64,000 bases of DNA, from NCBI RefSeq assembly GCF_039710355.1, contig NZ_JBDKWZ010000015.1, forward strand, positions 1-64,000. The letters run 5' to 3'. Position numbers and translations under genes: made by a program. How positions within the stretch are numbered: position 1 is the stretch's first letter; each line of letters starts with the position of its first letter. The notes beneath the pieces were generated by a model that was not told where the DNA came from, ran no database searches, and saw only the letters and a list, made by a program, of their open reading frames with translations. Shown in pieces: positions 37,422-45,913 of the stretch. This DNA is from Rapidithrix thailandica. GTDB taxonomy: Bacteria; Bacteroidota; Bacteroidia; Cytophagales; Flammeovirgaceae.

Positions 37422-38092
37422 ACTTCTCACTTGAAGTTAAGTTTTAATTGTTTTTTTTCTCTGAGTTGTTCTTTGTGCTGCTTGACACAGTTTCGTACGC
37501 AATCATTAAATCAACCATGATAATATATACTTAGGATTTTGGATTAATAGCAATTATTAATAAATGTAAATTTAGGCGGGATTGAGTATTTTTTACTTCT
37601 AAATATAGAGTGGATATTACATGAGTGGATAGATCGTTTTTTATGCATGAAATGATAGGTTACCAACTTTTTATTGAATCCTCTCTTGTGGTGAAGGATT
37701 ATTATTTAATTGTTTTCTCTGTTAATAAGTGATTTATTTGGTTTTTGTATAAATAGTAAGGCATGTCACCAGGGGGCTTAGGTATTTTGTGAAAAGTTGA
37801 TTTGATGCGATAATATTCCCAAAAAATATATTTATAGTACATGATATTTATCTTAAAGAGTGTGTTTAAAAAATGTTTTGGTAACCTTTTTTAAATCAAT
37901 TCTTAGTCTGGTAGCATTGCTTCCGGTATCTACAATATGAATGAAGAGTGAAATAGGATGAGAAGTGTTTTATAGATCTTGGGGGTTTTCTTATAAAAGG
38001 TTTCTGAAATTTAGTAATGAAAAAAAGTGAAAAATTATTGTGTTGGTTACCAGTGGTATATGATTTTTTGTGGTTTTTTTTATGCTCAAGTG
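37422..38092. other. AT-rich intergenic region, no gene seen
   Basis: About 670 nt of AT-rich sequence between the terminator and the tRNA promoter. I find no start-bearing frame with protein-like content, no long inverted repeat and no match to the dispersed repeats of this window. It may hold an unrecognised small RNA. Confidence 0.5.
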
Positions 38093-38123
38093 TTGGAAAA
38101 TTAAAAGTGGAACTCTACTTTTG
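38093..38123 (+). promoter_or_regulatory. Promoter of the tRNA-Asp pair
   Basis: TTG (38093-38095) and TACTTTTG (38116-38123) with a 20-nt spacer are a near-ideal Bacteroidota -33/-7 promoter. The start site would be near 38130, about 11 nt before the first tRNA. The second tRNA has no such element and is probably cotranscribed. Confidence 0.75.
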
Positions 38124-38140
38124 CATCACCATTAAGGAAC

Positions 38141-38214
38141 GGAGCAGTAGTTCAGCTGGTTAGAATGCCTGCCTGTCACGCAGGAGGTCGCGGGTTCGAA
38201 TCCCGTCTGTTCCG
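38141..38214 (+). tRNA. tRNA-Asp(GTC), copy 1
   Basis: A complete 74-nt cloverleaf. Acceptor arms are GGAGCAG and CTGTTCC with one G-U pair. The anticodon stem CCTGC/GCAGG encloses CTGTCAC with anticodon GTC. The T arm is GCGGG-TTCGAAT-CCCGT, allowing a terminal G-U pair. The discriminator is G. CCA is not encoded (GCA follows). Confidence 0.98.
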
Positions 38215-38320
38215 CAAAAACACTTAACATTTGGCAAGAAGTGCCAAGTATTTTAAAGATTAATCTTCCAGACTTTCCCTTTAGAAGTCATAGAGAAAAA
38301 AACTTTCTTTTTTGGAAAAC

Positions 38321-38394
38321 GGAGCAGTAGTTCAGCTGGTTAGAATGCCTGCCTGTCACGCAGGAGGTCGCGGGTTCGAATCCCGTCTGTTCCG
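38321..38394 (+). tRNA. tRNA-Asp(GTC), copy 2
   Basis: Identical over all 74 nt to the copy exactly 180 nt upstream, including the flanking AAC before and C after. CCA is not encoded. It shares the upstream promoter and is followed 6 nt later by a terminator, so the pair forms one transcription unit. Confidence 0.98.
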
Positions 38395-38399
38395 CTTGA

Positions 38400-38429
38400 A
38401 ACCTCAACTTTACGGTTGGGGTTTTTTTA
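38400..38429 (+). terminator. Terminator of the tRNA-Asp unit
   Basis: AACCTCAAC (38400-38408) pairs with GTTGGGGTT (38415-38423) with one G-U pair, and a T-run follows. Confidence 0.85.
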
Positions 38430-38587
38430 TGCCTTTTTCTTTGGCTTGTTAAACGCAATACTTTAATTTCTACCTGCTATTTCTTTTGATTTAGTAACTT
38501 CACTACCAAAGGACCTTCTGTGAATTAAAAAAACAGTCCTTAAAATACACTCGCCAGACTATCAATCATTCCTTTTTATTAAGAACT

Positions 38588-39655
38588 ATGATTCAAAAGA
38601 AAAAGAAAGTACTCACCTGGCAGGTCAGAAAGTTTTTGTGGCGTTTGAGAAGCTATGCCAAGTCCTCTTCTTCCAGCGTATTGGAAATTTGTGTAAAATG
38701 GATACTTAGGCATATATTTACATTGGCAATTCTGTTAAGGGATTCGTTTAAAGAATATTCCAATGACAATGCCTTTCAACATGGAGCGGCCCTTTCGTAT
38801 TATGCCGTTTTTTCCCTGCCACCAATGTTAATGGTAATTATTTATTCCCTGGGCTTTTTTATGGGGCAGGAGAATGTAAAGATGGAAGTGTTGGGATATT
38901 TGACAAAAATGTTGGGGGCAGGAGTGGCAGAGCGTTTTTCGCAGGCAATTGAACATTTGCAGTCGCAAGAGTCTTCCGGTAGAAGTGCCTTGTTAGGTAT
39001 TGGAACTTTGCTATTCGGATCTACCGTGCTTTTTTATTCCTTACAATCGTCAATCAATATTTTCTGGAAAGTGCGGCCAAGGATCAAGCAGGGGATTCTG
39101 CAAGTCGCTTGGGCCCGGTTGCGCTCTTTTGCCATGGTGGTTACTATTGGGTTTATCGTGGTGCTCTCACTGATTGTCGAAACGCTGGTACTTACCATGG
39201 ACCGCTTCCTCTCGGAATTCTTTTTGGTAAGTGATTTCTTTTCCGGCTTTATTTCTTATTTGTCTTCGTTTTTTCATGAATTAGGATCTTTTGTTATCTC
39301 GGTGCTGTTTTTCTCGATTATTTTCAAGTACTTGCCCGATGCAAAAGTGAAGTGGAAAGATGTCTGGTTAGGGGCTATTTTTACCACTGTTCTGTTTAAA
39401 TTGGGGCAAGGGTTGATCGATTGGTATATTTCCCAATCCAATTTTTCGGATTTTTACGGAGCCGCAGGGTTTATTATGGTATTGTTGACTTGGGTGTTTT
39501 ACTCCTCTCAGATCCTGTTTTTCGGGACGGAATTTACCTTTGTGGTGGCGAAAAAGTTCGAACGGGATATTCAGCCCAGCCCTTTTGCCGTAAAAATCGA
39601 GCGGACAGAAAGAGAGTTGGAAAGCCGTCCGGAAACAAACGCTTCCACAGAATAA
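38588..39655 (+). CDS. YihY/BrkB-family membrane protein
   Basis: A 355-residue inner-membrane protein with about six hydrophobic helices. The phrases DNAFQHGAALSYYAVFSLPPMLMVIIYSLGFFMG, LLGIGTLLFGSTVLFYSLQSSINIFW, LSLIVETLVL and FSDFYGAAGFIMVLLTWVFYSSQILFFG(T)EF are the conserved core of the YihY/virulence factor BrkB family, once misnamed RNase BN. The basic N-terminus and polar C-terminus flank the membrane domain. The function is unclear; a transport or envelope role has been suggested for the family. It is followed 66 nt later by an alpha/beta hydrolase gene on the same strand, so the two may be cotranscribed. Confidence 0.9.
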   Translation: MIQKKKKVLTWQVRKFLWRLRSYAKSSSSSVLEICVKWILRHIFTLAILLRDSFKEYSNDNAFQHGAALSYYAVFSLPPMLMVIIYSLGFFMGQENVKMEVLGYLTKMLGAGVAERFSQAIEHLQSQESSGRSALLGIGTLLFGSTVLFYSLQSSINIFWKVRPRIKQGILQVAWARLRSFAMVVTIGFIVVLSLIVETLVLTMDRFLSEFFLVSDFFSGFISYLSSFFHELGSFVISVLFFSIIFKYLPDAKVKWKDVWLGAIFTTVLFKLGQGLIDWYISQSNFSDFYGAAGFIMVLLTWVFYSSQILFFGTEFTFVVAKKFERDIQPSPFAVKIERTERELESRPETNASTE

Positions 39656-39721
39656 GGTCCTTTCCATGTGGATGTTCAAGGCCAAACTTAAAGGATTTTA
39701 TAATTTGACATTTTTTTATTC

Positions 39722-40372
39722 ATGCAAGCAGATAAACAAGAGATAGAATTTAATTTCACAGCACCTTACTACACACTGGGACGGCTGACAGAAACTACTC
39801 AAAATATTTGGATCGTTTTTCATGGCTATGGCCAAATGACCGAACACTTTATCAGGAGGTTCGATGTACTGGACCTCGAAACCAATTTTCTGATTGCTCC
39901 ACAAGGCTTGTCACGTTTTTATCTGGATTTTACTTTTAAAAAAGTCGGTGCCTCCTGGATGACACGGGAAGACCGGGAAACGGATATTCATAACCAACTA
40001 CATTATCTGGATGCTGTGTTAGAGTACGAATTGCAGAAATGTACCCATTCAACACCTTCCATCAACTTGTTTGGTTTTTCTCAAGGGGTTGCCACGGCTT
40101 GCCGCTGGGCTGCTTTCAGTCAATTACCCTTCCGGAAAATGATCATATGGGCAGGGATCTTTCCAGAAGATTTATCAGCGAATCACTTTACGTATTTGCC
40201 CGAAAAGCCGGAGGTTACTATCGTGATGGGCCGGCAAGATCCCTACTATCGAAAATGGCCTTTTGAAGAACATCTTCTAAGGGTAGAACAAGCGGTCGGT
40301 AAACCTGAAGTGGCGTTTTTTGATGGAAAACACGAAGTACAAAGAGAACTTCTAGGGCAGTTGGCCAAATGA
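39722..40372 (+). CDS. Alpha/beta hydrolase (carboxylesterase/phospholipase-like)
   Basis: A 216-residue cytoplasmic hydrolase. The oxyanion region is IWIVFHGYGQ (29-38). The nucleophile elbow GFSQG (118-122) places Ser120. The acid is probably the Asp in VMGRQDPYY (about 173), and the base His lies in GKHEVQ (about 204). The size and layout match the small PF02230-type phospholipase/carboxylesterase group. The substrate is unknown. It lies downstream of the BrkB-family gene and ends before a 362-nt gap. Confidence 0.82.
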   Translation: MQADKQEIEFNFTAPYYTLGRLTETTQNIWIVFHGYGQMTEHFIRRFDVLDLETNFLIAPQGLSRFYLDFTFKKVGASWMTREDRETDIHNQLHYLDAVLEYELQKCTHSTPSINLFGFSQGVATACRWAAFSQLPFRKMIIWAGIFPEDLSANHFTYLPEKPEVTIVMGRQDPYYRKWPFEEHLLRVEQAVGKPEVAFFDGKHEVQRELLGQLAK

Positions 40373-40734
40373 ACCGGAGTGCCAAATACGAAGGCCATCA
40401 TATTAGGTGGTTTTTGGGTTATTATTTACTTTTTCATTTCTCTATTTCCGGTTCCCTCCAAAATAAATTTTGTAAACGCTTTGTATTTAATAATTTTATA
40501 AGTGCAGAACAAGGCCCTTACATGCTACAATGATTTTTTAAATTCATCCCATAAAATTTTTCCTTTTGGGAATGACCGCTGCCTTCCAGCTGTGGAAGCA
40601 ATTGTGGCTTGTTTGATGTGGATAGATTTAGTACAGAAGGAAGAAGGGTACCCGTCTGTTTTTTTCTGCGAAGTTTTGCTCCGAAGCGAGCTTTTAATTA
40701 CATAATCTTTAATTAATATTTTAAATCTGTGAAA
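40373..40734. other. Intergenic region, no supported gene
   Basis: A 362-nt gap before the oxidoreductase gene. A 67-codon plus-strand frame (40502-40705) shows no family features and I do not accept it. No terminator or exact TAnnTTTG promoter is visible. Confidence 0.5.
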
Positions 40735-41904
40735 ATGAAACGAAAAATCAGAATGGGGATGGTAGGCGGAGGAAGCGGCTCTTTTATCGGAGCGGTTCAC
40801 CGTATGGCAGCCAATCTCGATGGCCAGGTTGAGCTGGTATGCGGAGCCTTTAGTTCAAGACCGGAAGTAGCCCGGCAAAGTGGGATTGACCTCTTTTTAC
40901 CACAAGACCGGGTATACACTTCTTTTGAGGAAATGGTGGAAAAAGAAGCCGTTTTGCCTGAAGACAAACGCATGGATTTTGTTTCTATCGTGACACCGAA
41001 TCACGTGCATTTCGAACCGGCAAAATTGGCTTTGGAAAAAGGCTTTCATGTAGTTTGTGAAAAACCTTTGTGTTTCTCTTTGGAAGAGGCGTACGCTTTG
41101 CGCAAATTAGTAGAACAAAGTGACCTTGAATTTTGCGTTACTCATACCTACACGGGTTACCCGATGGTAAAAGAAGCCCGTGACCTGATCAAAGCCGGTA
41201 AATTGGGTAAAATCCGCAAAGTAATTGTGGAGTACCCTCAAGGCTGGTTGTCAACCAATGTAGAAGCAAGTGGACAAACCCAGGCTTCCTGGCGTACCGA
41301 TCCGAAGCGCTCCGGTATGGGAGGTTCCGTGGGAGATATCGGAACCCATGCTGAAAACCTGGCGGAATATATTTCAGGTCTGAAAATTACAGAACTTTGT
41401 GCTGATGTGAGCACCATGGTGGAAGGCAGGTTGCTGGACGATGACGCCAATATATTATTACATTTTGATAATGGAGCCAAAGGAGTCTTACATTGCAGTC
41501 AGATATGTGCCGGGGAAGAAAACGATTTGAATATCCGGATATATGGTGAAAAAGGAGGAATCGTTTGGAAGCAAATGGAGCCCAATACTTTACTTGTCAA
41601 AATGCATGAAGCTCCGGCCCAGATCTACCGTACCGGAGGCGACCGTCCGTACTTAGGGGAAGGGGCACAAGCCCATACCCGTGTACCAGCCGGACACCCC
41701 GAAGGGTATTTGGAAGCCTTTGCCAACCTGTATCACAACTTTGCCCGGGTATTACAAGCCAAATTGGAAGGCAAGCAACCGGACCCTCAACATCAAGATT
41801 ATCCGACTATTTACGATGGCGTTCGCGGGATGGAGTTCATTGTGTCAGTGATCAAATCATCCGAAAGCCAGGAAAAGTGGTTTAAATTTATCAGTGAAGA
41901 ATAG
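40735..41904 (+). CDS. Gfo/Idh/MocA-family oxidoreductase
   Basis: A 389-residue NAD(P)-dependent sugar or polyol dehydrogenase. The ATG at 40735 is used; a GTG two codons upstream (40729) is an alternative. The Rossmann loop is MGMVGGGSGSFIG. The conserved VTPNHVHFEPAKLALEKGFHVVCEKP carries the Lys of the family EKP motif. GSVGDIGTHAENLAEY holds the active-site Asp and His. Typical C-terminal features include AHTRVPAGHPEGYLEAFANLYHNF. The substrate is undetermined. A sugar isomerase-like gene follows 100 nt downstream, a pairing common in Bacteroidota sugar-oxidation modules. Confidence 0.9.
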   Translation: MKRKIRMGMVGGGSGSFIGAVHRMAANLDGQVELVCGAFSSRPEVARQSGIDLFLPQDRVYTSFEEMVEKEAVLPEDKRMDFVSIVTPNHVHFEPAKLALEKGFHVVCEKPLCFSLEEAYALRKLVEQSDLEFCVTHTYTGYPMVKEARDLIKAGKLGKIRKVIVEYPQGWLSTNVEASGQTQASWRTDPKRSGMGGSVGDIGTHAENLAEYISGLKITELCADVSTMVEGRLLDDDANILLHFDNGAKGVLHCSQICAGEENDLNIRIYGEKGGIVWKQMEPNTLLVKMHEAPAQIYRTGGDRPYLGEGAQAHTRVPAGHPEGYLEAFANLYHNFARVLQAKLEGKQPDPQHQDYPTIYDGVRGMEFIVSVIKSSESQEKWFKFISEE

Positions 41905-42004
41905 TGAGTAAAAGCCTTGAGTTTTATTTGGAATCCAAAAGTGTATTGCAAGGCTTGTAAAGGAAAGTGAACAGATTCATTATACACCGTTTAAATTAAC
42001 GAAT

Positions 42005-43057
42005 ATGAAAACTATCAAAGGACCGGCCATCTTTTTAGCCCAGTTTCTGGGTGATGAGCCTCCGTTTAATTCGCTGAAAAGCATTTGTGAATGGGCTGCT
42101 GGTATTGGATTTAAAGGAGTGCAACTTCCTTCCTGGGATAGCCGCATCATCGATTTGCAAAAAGCAGCGGAAAGTAAGAGCTATGCTGATGAAGTAAAAG
42201 GAATTGTAAATGAAGCCGGACTGGAAATTACAGAGCTGTCCACCCACTTGCAAGGACAGTTAGTAGCAGTACATCCGGCCTATAACGAAATGTTTGACGG
42301 GTTTGCACCGGAAAGTGTGCATGGCAACCCGAAAGCCCGTACCGAATGGGCTGTGAACCAATTAAAATATGCGGCAAAAGCCAGTCAGCATTTAGGCCTT
42401 ACCGCACATGCTACTTTTTCCGGAGCCTTGTTATGGCATACGGTTTATCCTTGGCCGCAACGTCCGGCCGGTTTGGTGGAAACAGGCTTTAAAGAACTGG
42501 CCAACCGCTGGTTACCGATCTTAAATGCTTTCGATGAGGTAGGTGTGGACGTTTGTTATGAAATCCACCCGGGAGAAGATTTACATGATGGCGCCACATT
42601 TGAAATGTTTTTGGAGAAAACCGGCAACCATCCCCGGGCTAATTTGCTGTACGATCCCAGTCATTTTGTATTACAGCAATTGGATTATTTGGACTATATC
42701 GATATCTACCACGAGCGCATCAAAATGTTTCATGTGAAGGATGCGGAATTTAATCCTACCGGTCGCTCGGGTGTATACGGAGGATATCAGGATTGGGTGA
42801 ACCGTCCGGGAAGGTTCCGCTCCCTGGGCGATGGGCACGTAGATTTTTCATCCATTTTCAGCAAGCTGTCCCAATATGATTTTGACGGTTGGGCAGTCAT
42901 GGAGTGGGAGTGTTGCTTGAAACATCCCGAAGACGGAGCCATAGAAGGTGCCCGGTTTATTGAGGAGCATATTATCCGAGTGACGGAAAAAGCCTTTGAT
43001 GACTTTGCCGGTACGGGGGCCAATGAGGAGTTGAACCGGAAGATATTAGGTTTGTAA
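42005..43057 (+). CDS. Sugar phosphate isomerase/epimerase (xylose isomerase-like TIM barrel)
   Basis: A 350-residue cytoplasmic TIM-barrel protein of the AP_endonuc_2 group. Metal-ligand motifs are visible: VCYEIHPGEDLHDG (Glu), LLYDPSHFVLQ (Asp, His), IKMFHVKDAEF (His, Asp) and WAVMEWECCL (Glu). Family members isomerise or epimerise keto-sugars and inositols. The partner oxidoreductase gene upstream suggests the two act on successive steps; the sugar cannot be named. A terminator shortly after the stop separates it from the convergent DsrE gene. Confidence 0.9.
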   Translation: MKTIKGPAIFLAQFLGDEPPFNSLKSICEWAAGIGFKGVQLPSWDSRIIDLQKAAESKSYADEVKGIVNEAGLEITELSTHLQGQLVAVHPAYNEMFDGFAPESVHGNPKARTEWAVNQLKYAAKASQHLGLTAHATFSGALLWHTVYPWPQRPAGLVETGFKELANRWLPILNAFDEVGVDVCYEIHPGEDLHDGATFEMFLEKTGNHPRANLLYDPSHFVLQQLDYLDYIDIYHERIKMFHVKDAEFNPTGRSGVYGGYQDWVNRPGRFRSLGDGHVDFSSIFSKLSQYDFDGWAVMEWECCLKHPEDGAIEGARFIEEHIIRVTEKAFDDFAGTGANEELNRKILGL

Positions 43058-43077
43058 TAAACACTTACCAAACTTCC

Positions 43078-43111
43078 AAAAGCGCAAGGGGATCTAGCCT
43101 CTTGCGCTTTT
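43078..43111. terminator. Bidirectional rho-independent terminator
   Basis: AAAAGCGCAAG (43078-43088) pairs with CTTGCGCTTTT (43101-43111) between the convergent isomerase and DsrE genes. Confidence 0.85.
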
Positions 43112-43133
43112 TATATTAGGAAAACAAACTCGA

Positions 43134-43553
43134 TTACAAGTTCAACTGCATAAATCCCTTTTCTTGTAAGCGGAACATTTCAAAAAATCCGTTATCCACA
43201 ACTTCCACCCCTTTTATCAATTCTTTTTCCGGAACCTGCATTTTGTCCAATGCGATTTTACACGCTTTTAGTTTTACGCCCGATTGTAGGGCTTTACGCA
43301 CGGTTTCCTTTAAACTTCCGTTTTTGCTAAGCTCCTTTACCGCCGGACCAATCACTACAATGGCGGCTTCGTCACTGGCATAACCCTGACCTTGTAAAGA
43401 AGCGATAGAAGAAAGGGCTGCCCCGTTAAGCATGCGGGCATCCTTTACCATAAAGGCTATTTTGCTTTCTTTTTCCGAAGCCTGGGCAAAGAGGGTGTTT
43501 TGCAAAGAGAGAATAGAGAGAAGTACGACTGTGAAAAATGCATGTTTTTTCAT
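43134..43553 (-). CDS. Exported DsrE/DsrF-like protein
   Basis: A 139-residue protein. I start at the ATG at 43553, which gives a classical signal peptide (KKHAFFTVVLLSILSLQNTLFAQA); the open frame upstream to 43625 is probably untranslated. The mature part has the DsrE-like alpha/beta pattern: IAFMVKDARMLNGAAL, AAIVVIGPAVKELSK, VRKALQSGVKLKACKIALDKM, then a C-terminal VEVVDNGFFEMFRLQEKGF. The Cys in KACKIAL occupies the position of the conserved Cys of some DsrE proteins. A periplasmic sulfur-related role is possible but unproven. Confidence 0.8.
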   Translation of the reverse strand: MKKHAFFTVVLLSILSLQNTLFAQASEKESKIAFMVKDARMLNGAALSSIASLQGQGYASDEAAIVVIGPAVKELSKNGSLKETVRKALQSGVKLKACKIALDKMQVPEKELIKGVEVVDNGFFEMFRLQEKGFMQLNL

Positions 43554-43675
43554 TGCTGTTGAATTTTTTTGTAGTTGAAATTTACCCTCGAAATTCGGCA
43601 GAACATAGGAAAGCTCCTGTAACATTTGTTACAGGAAATCAGAGGAAATTTGAGTAAGGTTTGAAGGATAAATAT

Positions 43676-43730
43676 AAAAAGCTGTTTGAATGCATTTTTA
43701 CCGGATCAAATTGCATTCAAACAGCTTTTT
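43676..43730 (-). terminator. Terminator of the gamma-glutamyltransferase gene
   Basis: A 19-bp perfect inverted repeat: AAAAAGCTGTTTGAATGCA (43676-43694) and its complement (43712-43730), loop 17 nt, T5 on both sides, just after the ggt stop on the minus strand. Confidence 0.85.
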
Positions 43731-43756
43731 AAGTGATTGTTTTGGGTTAATTCAGG

Positions 43757-45487
43757 TCAATATCCTATAGCAGTATCATCCCCTCGTGGATCAGAGGCGC
43801 CTTCCAAGGTGCCGTCAGGGTACACCATAATGCAATCCATCCGGCCAATGTCATGCCCTTTGGGCAATTGTTGGACCGCGTGCCCTTTTTGTTGTAGTAC
43901 TTCCAATACTTCCTGACTAAAAGCCTCCGGTTCGGATTTTACCGTATCGGGTAGCCATTGAAAGTGAAAGCGTTTGGCATTTACCGCTTCTTGCATACTC
44001 ATATCGTACTCGATGGCGTTGAGCAAGGTTTGGTATACGGAGGTAATGATGGTTGAACCGCCAGGAGTGCCCACTACCATCCAGAGTGTTCCGTCTTTTT
44101 CTACGATGGTAGGTGTCATACTGCTGAGCATCCTTTTGCCCGGCTCAATGGCATTGGCTTCTCCTCCTACTAAACCAAACATATTCGGTACGCCCGGTTT
44201 TATGCTAAAGTCATCCATCTCATTATTTAAGAAAAAGCCCAAGTCTTTCACAAAAACTTTCGAACCGAAATTACCATTGAGAGTCGTAGTGATAGATACG
44301 GCATTGTGTTCTTTGTCTACTATGGAAAAGTGAGTGGTTTCGCTACTTTCCACTATGGTAATGTCTCCTCCCTTGATTTTTTCGGAGGGAGTTTTTTGCT
44401 TGGGAGAAATATCGGAGAAGCGATGTTGTAAATAAGATTTTGAGAGTAACGTGTCTACTGGTACCGGGTAGAAATCCGCATCTCCCAAGTGCCGGGCCCG
44501 GTCAGCATATACTCTCCGTTGTAATTCTATGATCGCATGAGTGGCTTTTGCAGAGTGGAAACCCCATTCTTTCAAGGGATAGTTTTCACTGCCTTTTAAA
44601 AGTTGAATCAGGGCAACTCCCCCGCTGGATGGCGGAGGCATGGAAATGATTTTGAATCGCTCTTTATACTTTGTGGTAAGGGGTTCTCTCCACACGGCCT
44701 GGTAGCTGTCCAGGTCTTTTTGGGTGAACAAACCCTTCCGGTTTTGTGCATCGGCAATCAGGGCTTGTGCCGTTTCACCTTTGTAAAATCCCTCGCTACC
44801 CTTGTCCCGGATCCGCTCCAGGGTTTGAGCCAGGTTTTCCAGTTGGATCGTGTCATTTTCCTGCCATGAGCCTTCTTTTTTTACCCAGGGAATAGAGTCT
44901 CCGTTGACTTCTATAAAATCCGCTTGATAGCGGTTTAATCGTTTTGCTTCTTTTTGAGTAAGGGGAAATCCCTTTCGGGCAAGGTTGATGGCCGGTTGTA
45001 TCAAAGAGTTCAGAGGCAGCGAACCAAACCGTTTATGCATTTCCAGGATGCCTGCTACAGAGCCAGGTATTCCCGCTGCCAGGTATCCTTTCGTGCTCAG
45101 GTTGTCAATGACATTTCCCTCTTTGTCCAAATACATATTTTTACTGGCTGCGATTGGGGCTTTTTCCCTGAAATCCAAGGAGTAGGATTCTCCCTTGGCC
45201 GTACGGGAAACCATAAAACCTCCCCCTCCTAAATTTCCGGCTGCCGGGTATACTACTGCAAGGGCAAAATGTACAGCTACGGCCGCATCAAAGGCATTGC
45301 CCCCTTGTTGGAGGATATCCGCCCCGGCTTGAGAGGCCAGGGGATGTGCCGAGGCAACCATACCGTTTTGTGCCTTTGTTCCATAAACTCTTTTTTCTTC
45401 CTGAGTTTTTTCAAGTTTACAAGCATTGAAAAGGAAGCTGATGAGCAAAACAAGCCCCCAAATGCGCGATGATGATGGATGAAGCAT
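43757..45487 (-). CDS. ggt: Gamma-glutamyltransferase (glutathione hydrolase), lipoprotein
   Basis: A 576-residue exported Ntn-hydrolase. The signal peptide ends at FNAC (Cys23), a probable lipidation site. Conserved features: NGMVASAHPLASQAGADILQQGGNAFDAAVA, GGGGFMV and PGSVAG in the large chain. The autocleavage site precedes Thr384 in SSETTHFSIVD, the new N-terminal catalytic Thr. LNNEMDDFS and KRMLSSMTPTIV lie in the small chain. It removes gamma-glutamyl groups from glutathione and related peptides in the periplasm. It is monocistronic with a strong terminator; the upstream spacer holds copy 2 of the dispersed repeat. Confidence 0.95.
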   Translation of the reverse strand: MLHPSSSRIWGLVLLISFLFNACKLEKTQEEKRVYGTKAQNGMVASAHPLASQAGADILQQGGNAFDAAVAVHFALAVVYPAAGNLGGGGFMVSRTAKGESYSLDFREKAPIAASKNMYLDKEGNVIDNLSTKGYLAAGIPGSVAGILEMHKRFGSLPLNSLIQPAINLARKGFPLTQKEAKRLNRYQADFIEVNGDSIPWVKKEGSWQENDTIQLENLAQTLERIRDKGSEGFYKGETAQALIADAQNRKGLFTQKDLDSYQAVWREPLTTKYKERFKIISMPPPSSGGVALIQLLKGSENYPLKEWGFHSAKATHAIIELQRRVYADRARHLGDADFYPVPVDTLLSKSYLQHRFSDISPKQKTPSEKIKGGDITIVESSETTHFSIVDKEHNAVSITTTLNGNFGSKVFVKDLGFFLNNEMDDFSIKPGVPNMFGLVGGEANAIEPGKRMLSSMTPTIVEKDGTLWMVVGTPGGSTIITSVYQTLLNAIEYDMSMQEAVNAKRFHFQWLPDTVKSEPEAFSQEVLEVLQQKGHAVQQLPKGHDIGRMDCIMVYPDGTLEGASDPRGDDTAIGY

Positions 45488-45555
45488 AGTTTGAATTAAA
45501 AGGATTTAAATGATGTGATAGAGATCGTCATGTATTATCAGTTAAGATGTAAGTC

Positions 45556-45717
45556 TGAAGTGGTTTACACGTATCGTTTTTGAGCGAAGATGGAATCAAA
45601 ACCGGCTCATCAAGGCACTTTTTGAAAAGAATAGCCAAAGCTATTGTTGAAAAAAGTAACACAGAGGAGGCCTTTTTGAAACATTTTTTAGCAAAAAGAA
45701 AAAGGTTAATTTACTTC
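45556..45717. repeat. Dispersed ~160-bp repeat, copy 2
   Basis: Gap-free counterpart of 15556-15717, in the same orientation. It lies in the 426-nt divergent spacer between ggt and the mannonate dehydratase gene. The core hairpin AATAGC-caaa-GCTATT is conserved. In each case the next minus-strand gene begins downstream of the repeat (argS 145 nt away, ggt 69 nt away). Confidence 0.8.
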
Positions 45718-45913
45718 TATATCGAATAAATATAACAAACAGATTAAGCTTGTAAAAACCTGTTGGGCCGGAACTCATTTTTTGCAGTTGATTTTACTTT
45801 ATTTTTTATAAAAATGTTTACCAAACTACTTACTTGAAAAAATATTCGTGATAATGTGTTGTTAGTTACTATTTTTAAGCAGTAAGACGAAAAATTAAAT
45901 AGTACTACTAATT

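Noticed and set aside
37430..37520. Short protein-like stretch on the minus strand (CVRNCVKQHKEQLREKK)
   Set aside because: An in-frame stop lies directly upstream and there is no start codon.
40502..40705. 67-codon plus-strand frame before the oxidoreductase gene
   Set aside because: No recognisable domain; probably chance in an intergenic gap.
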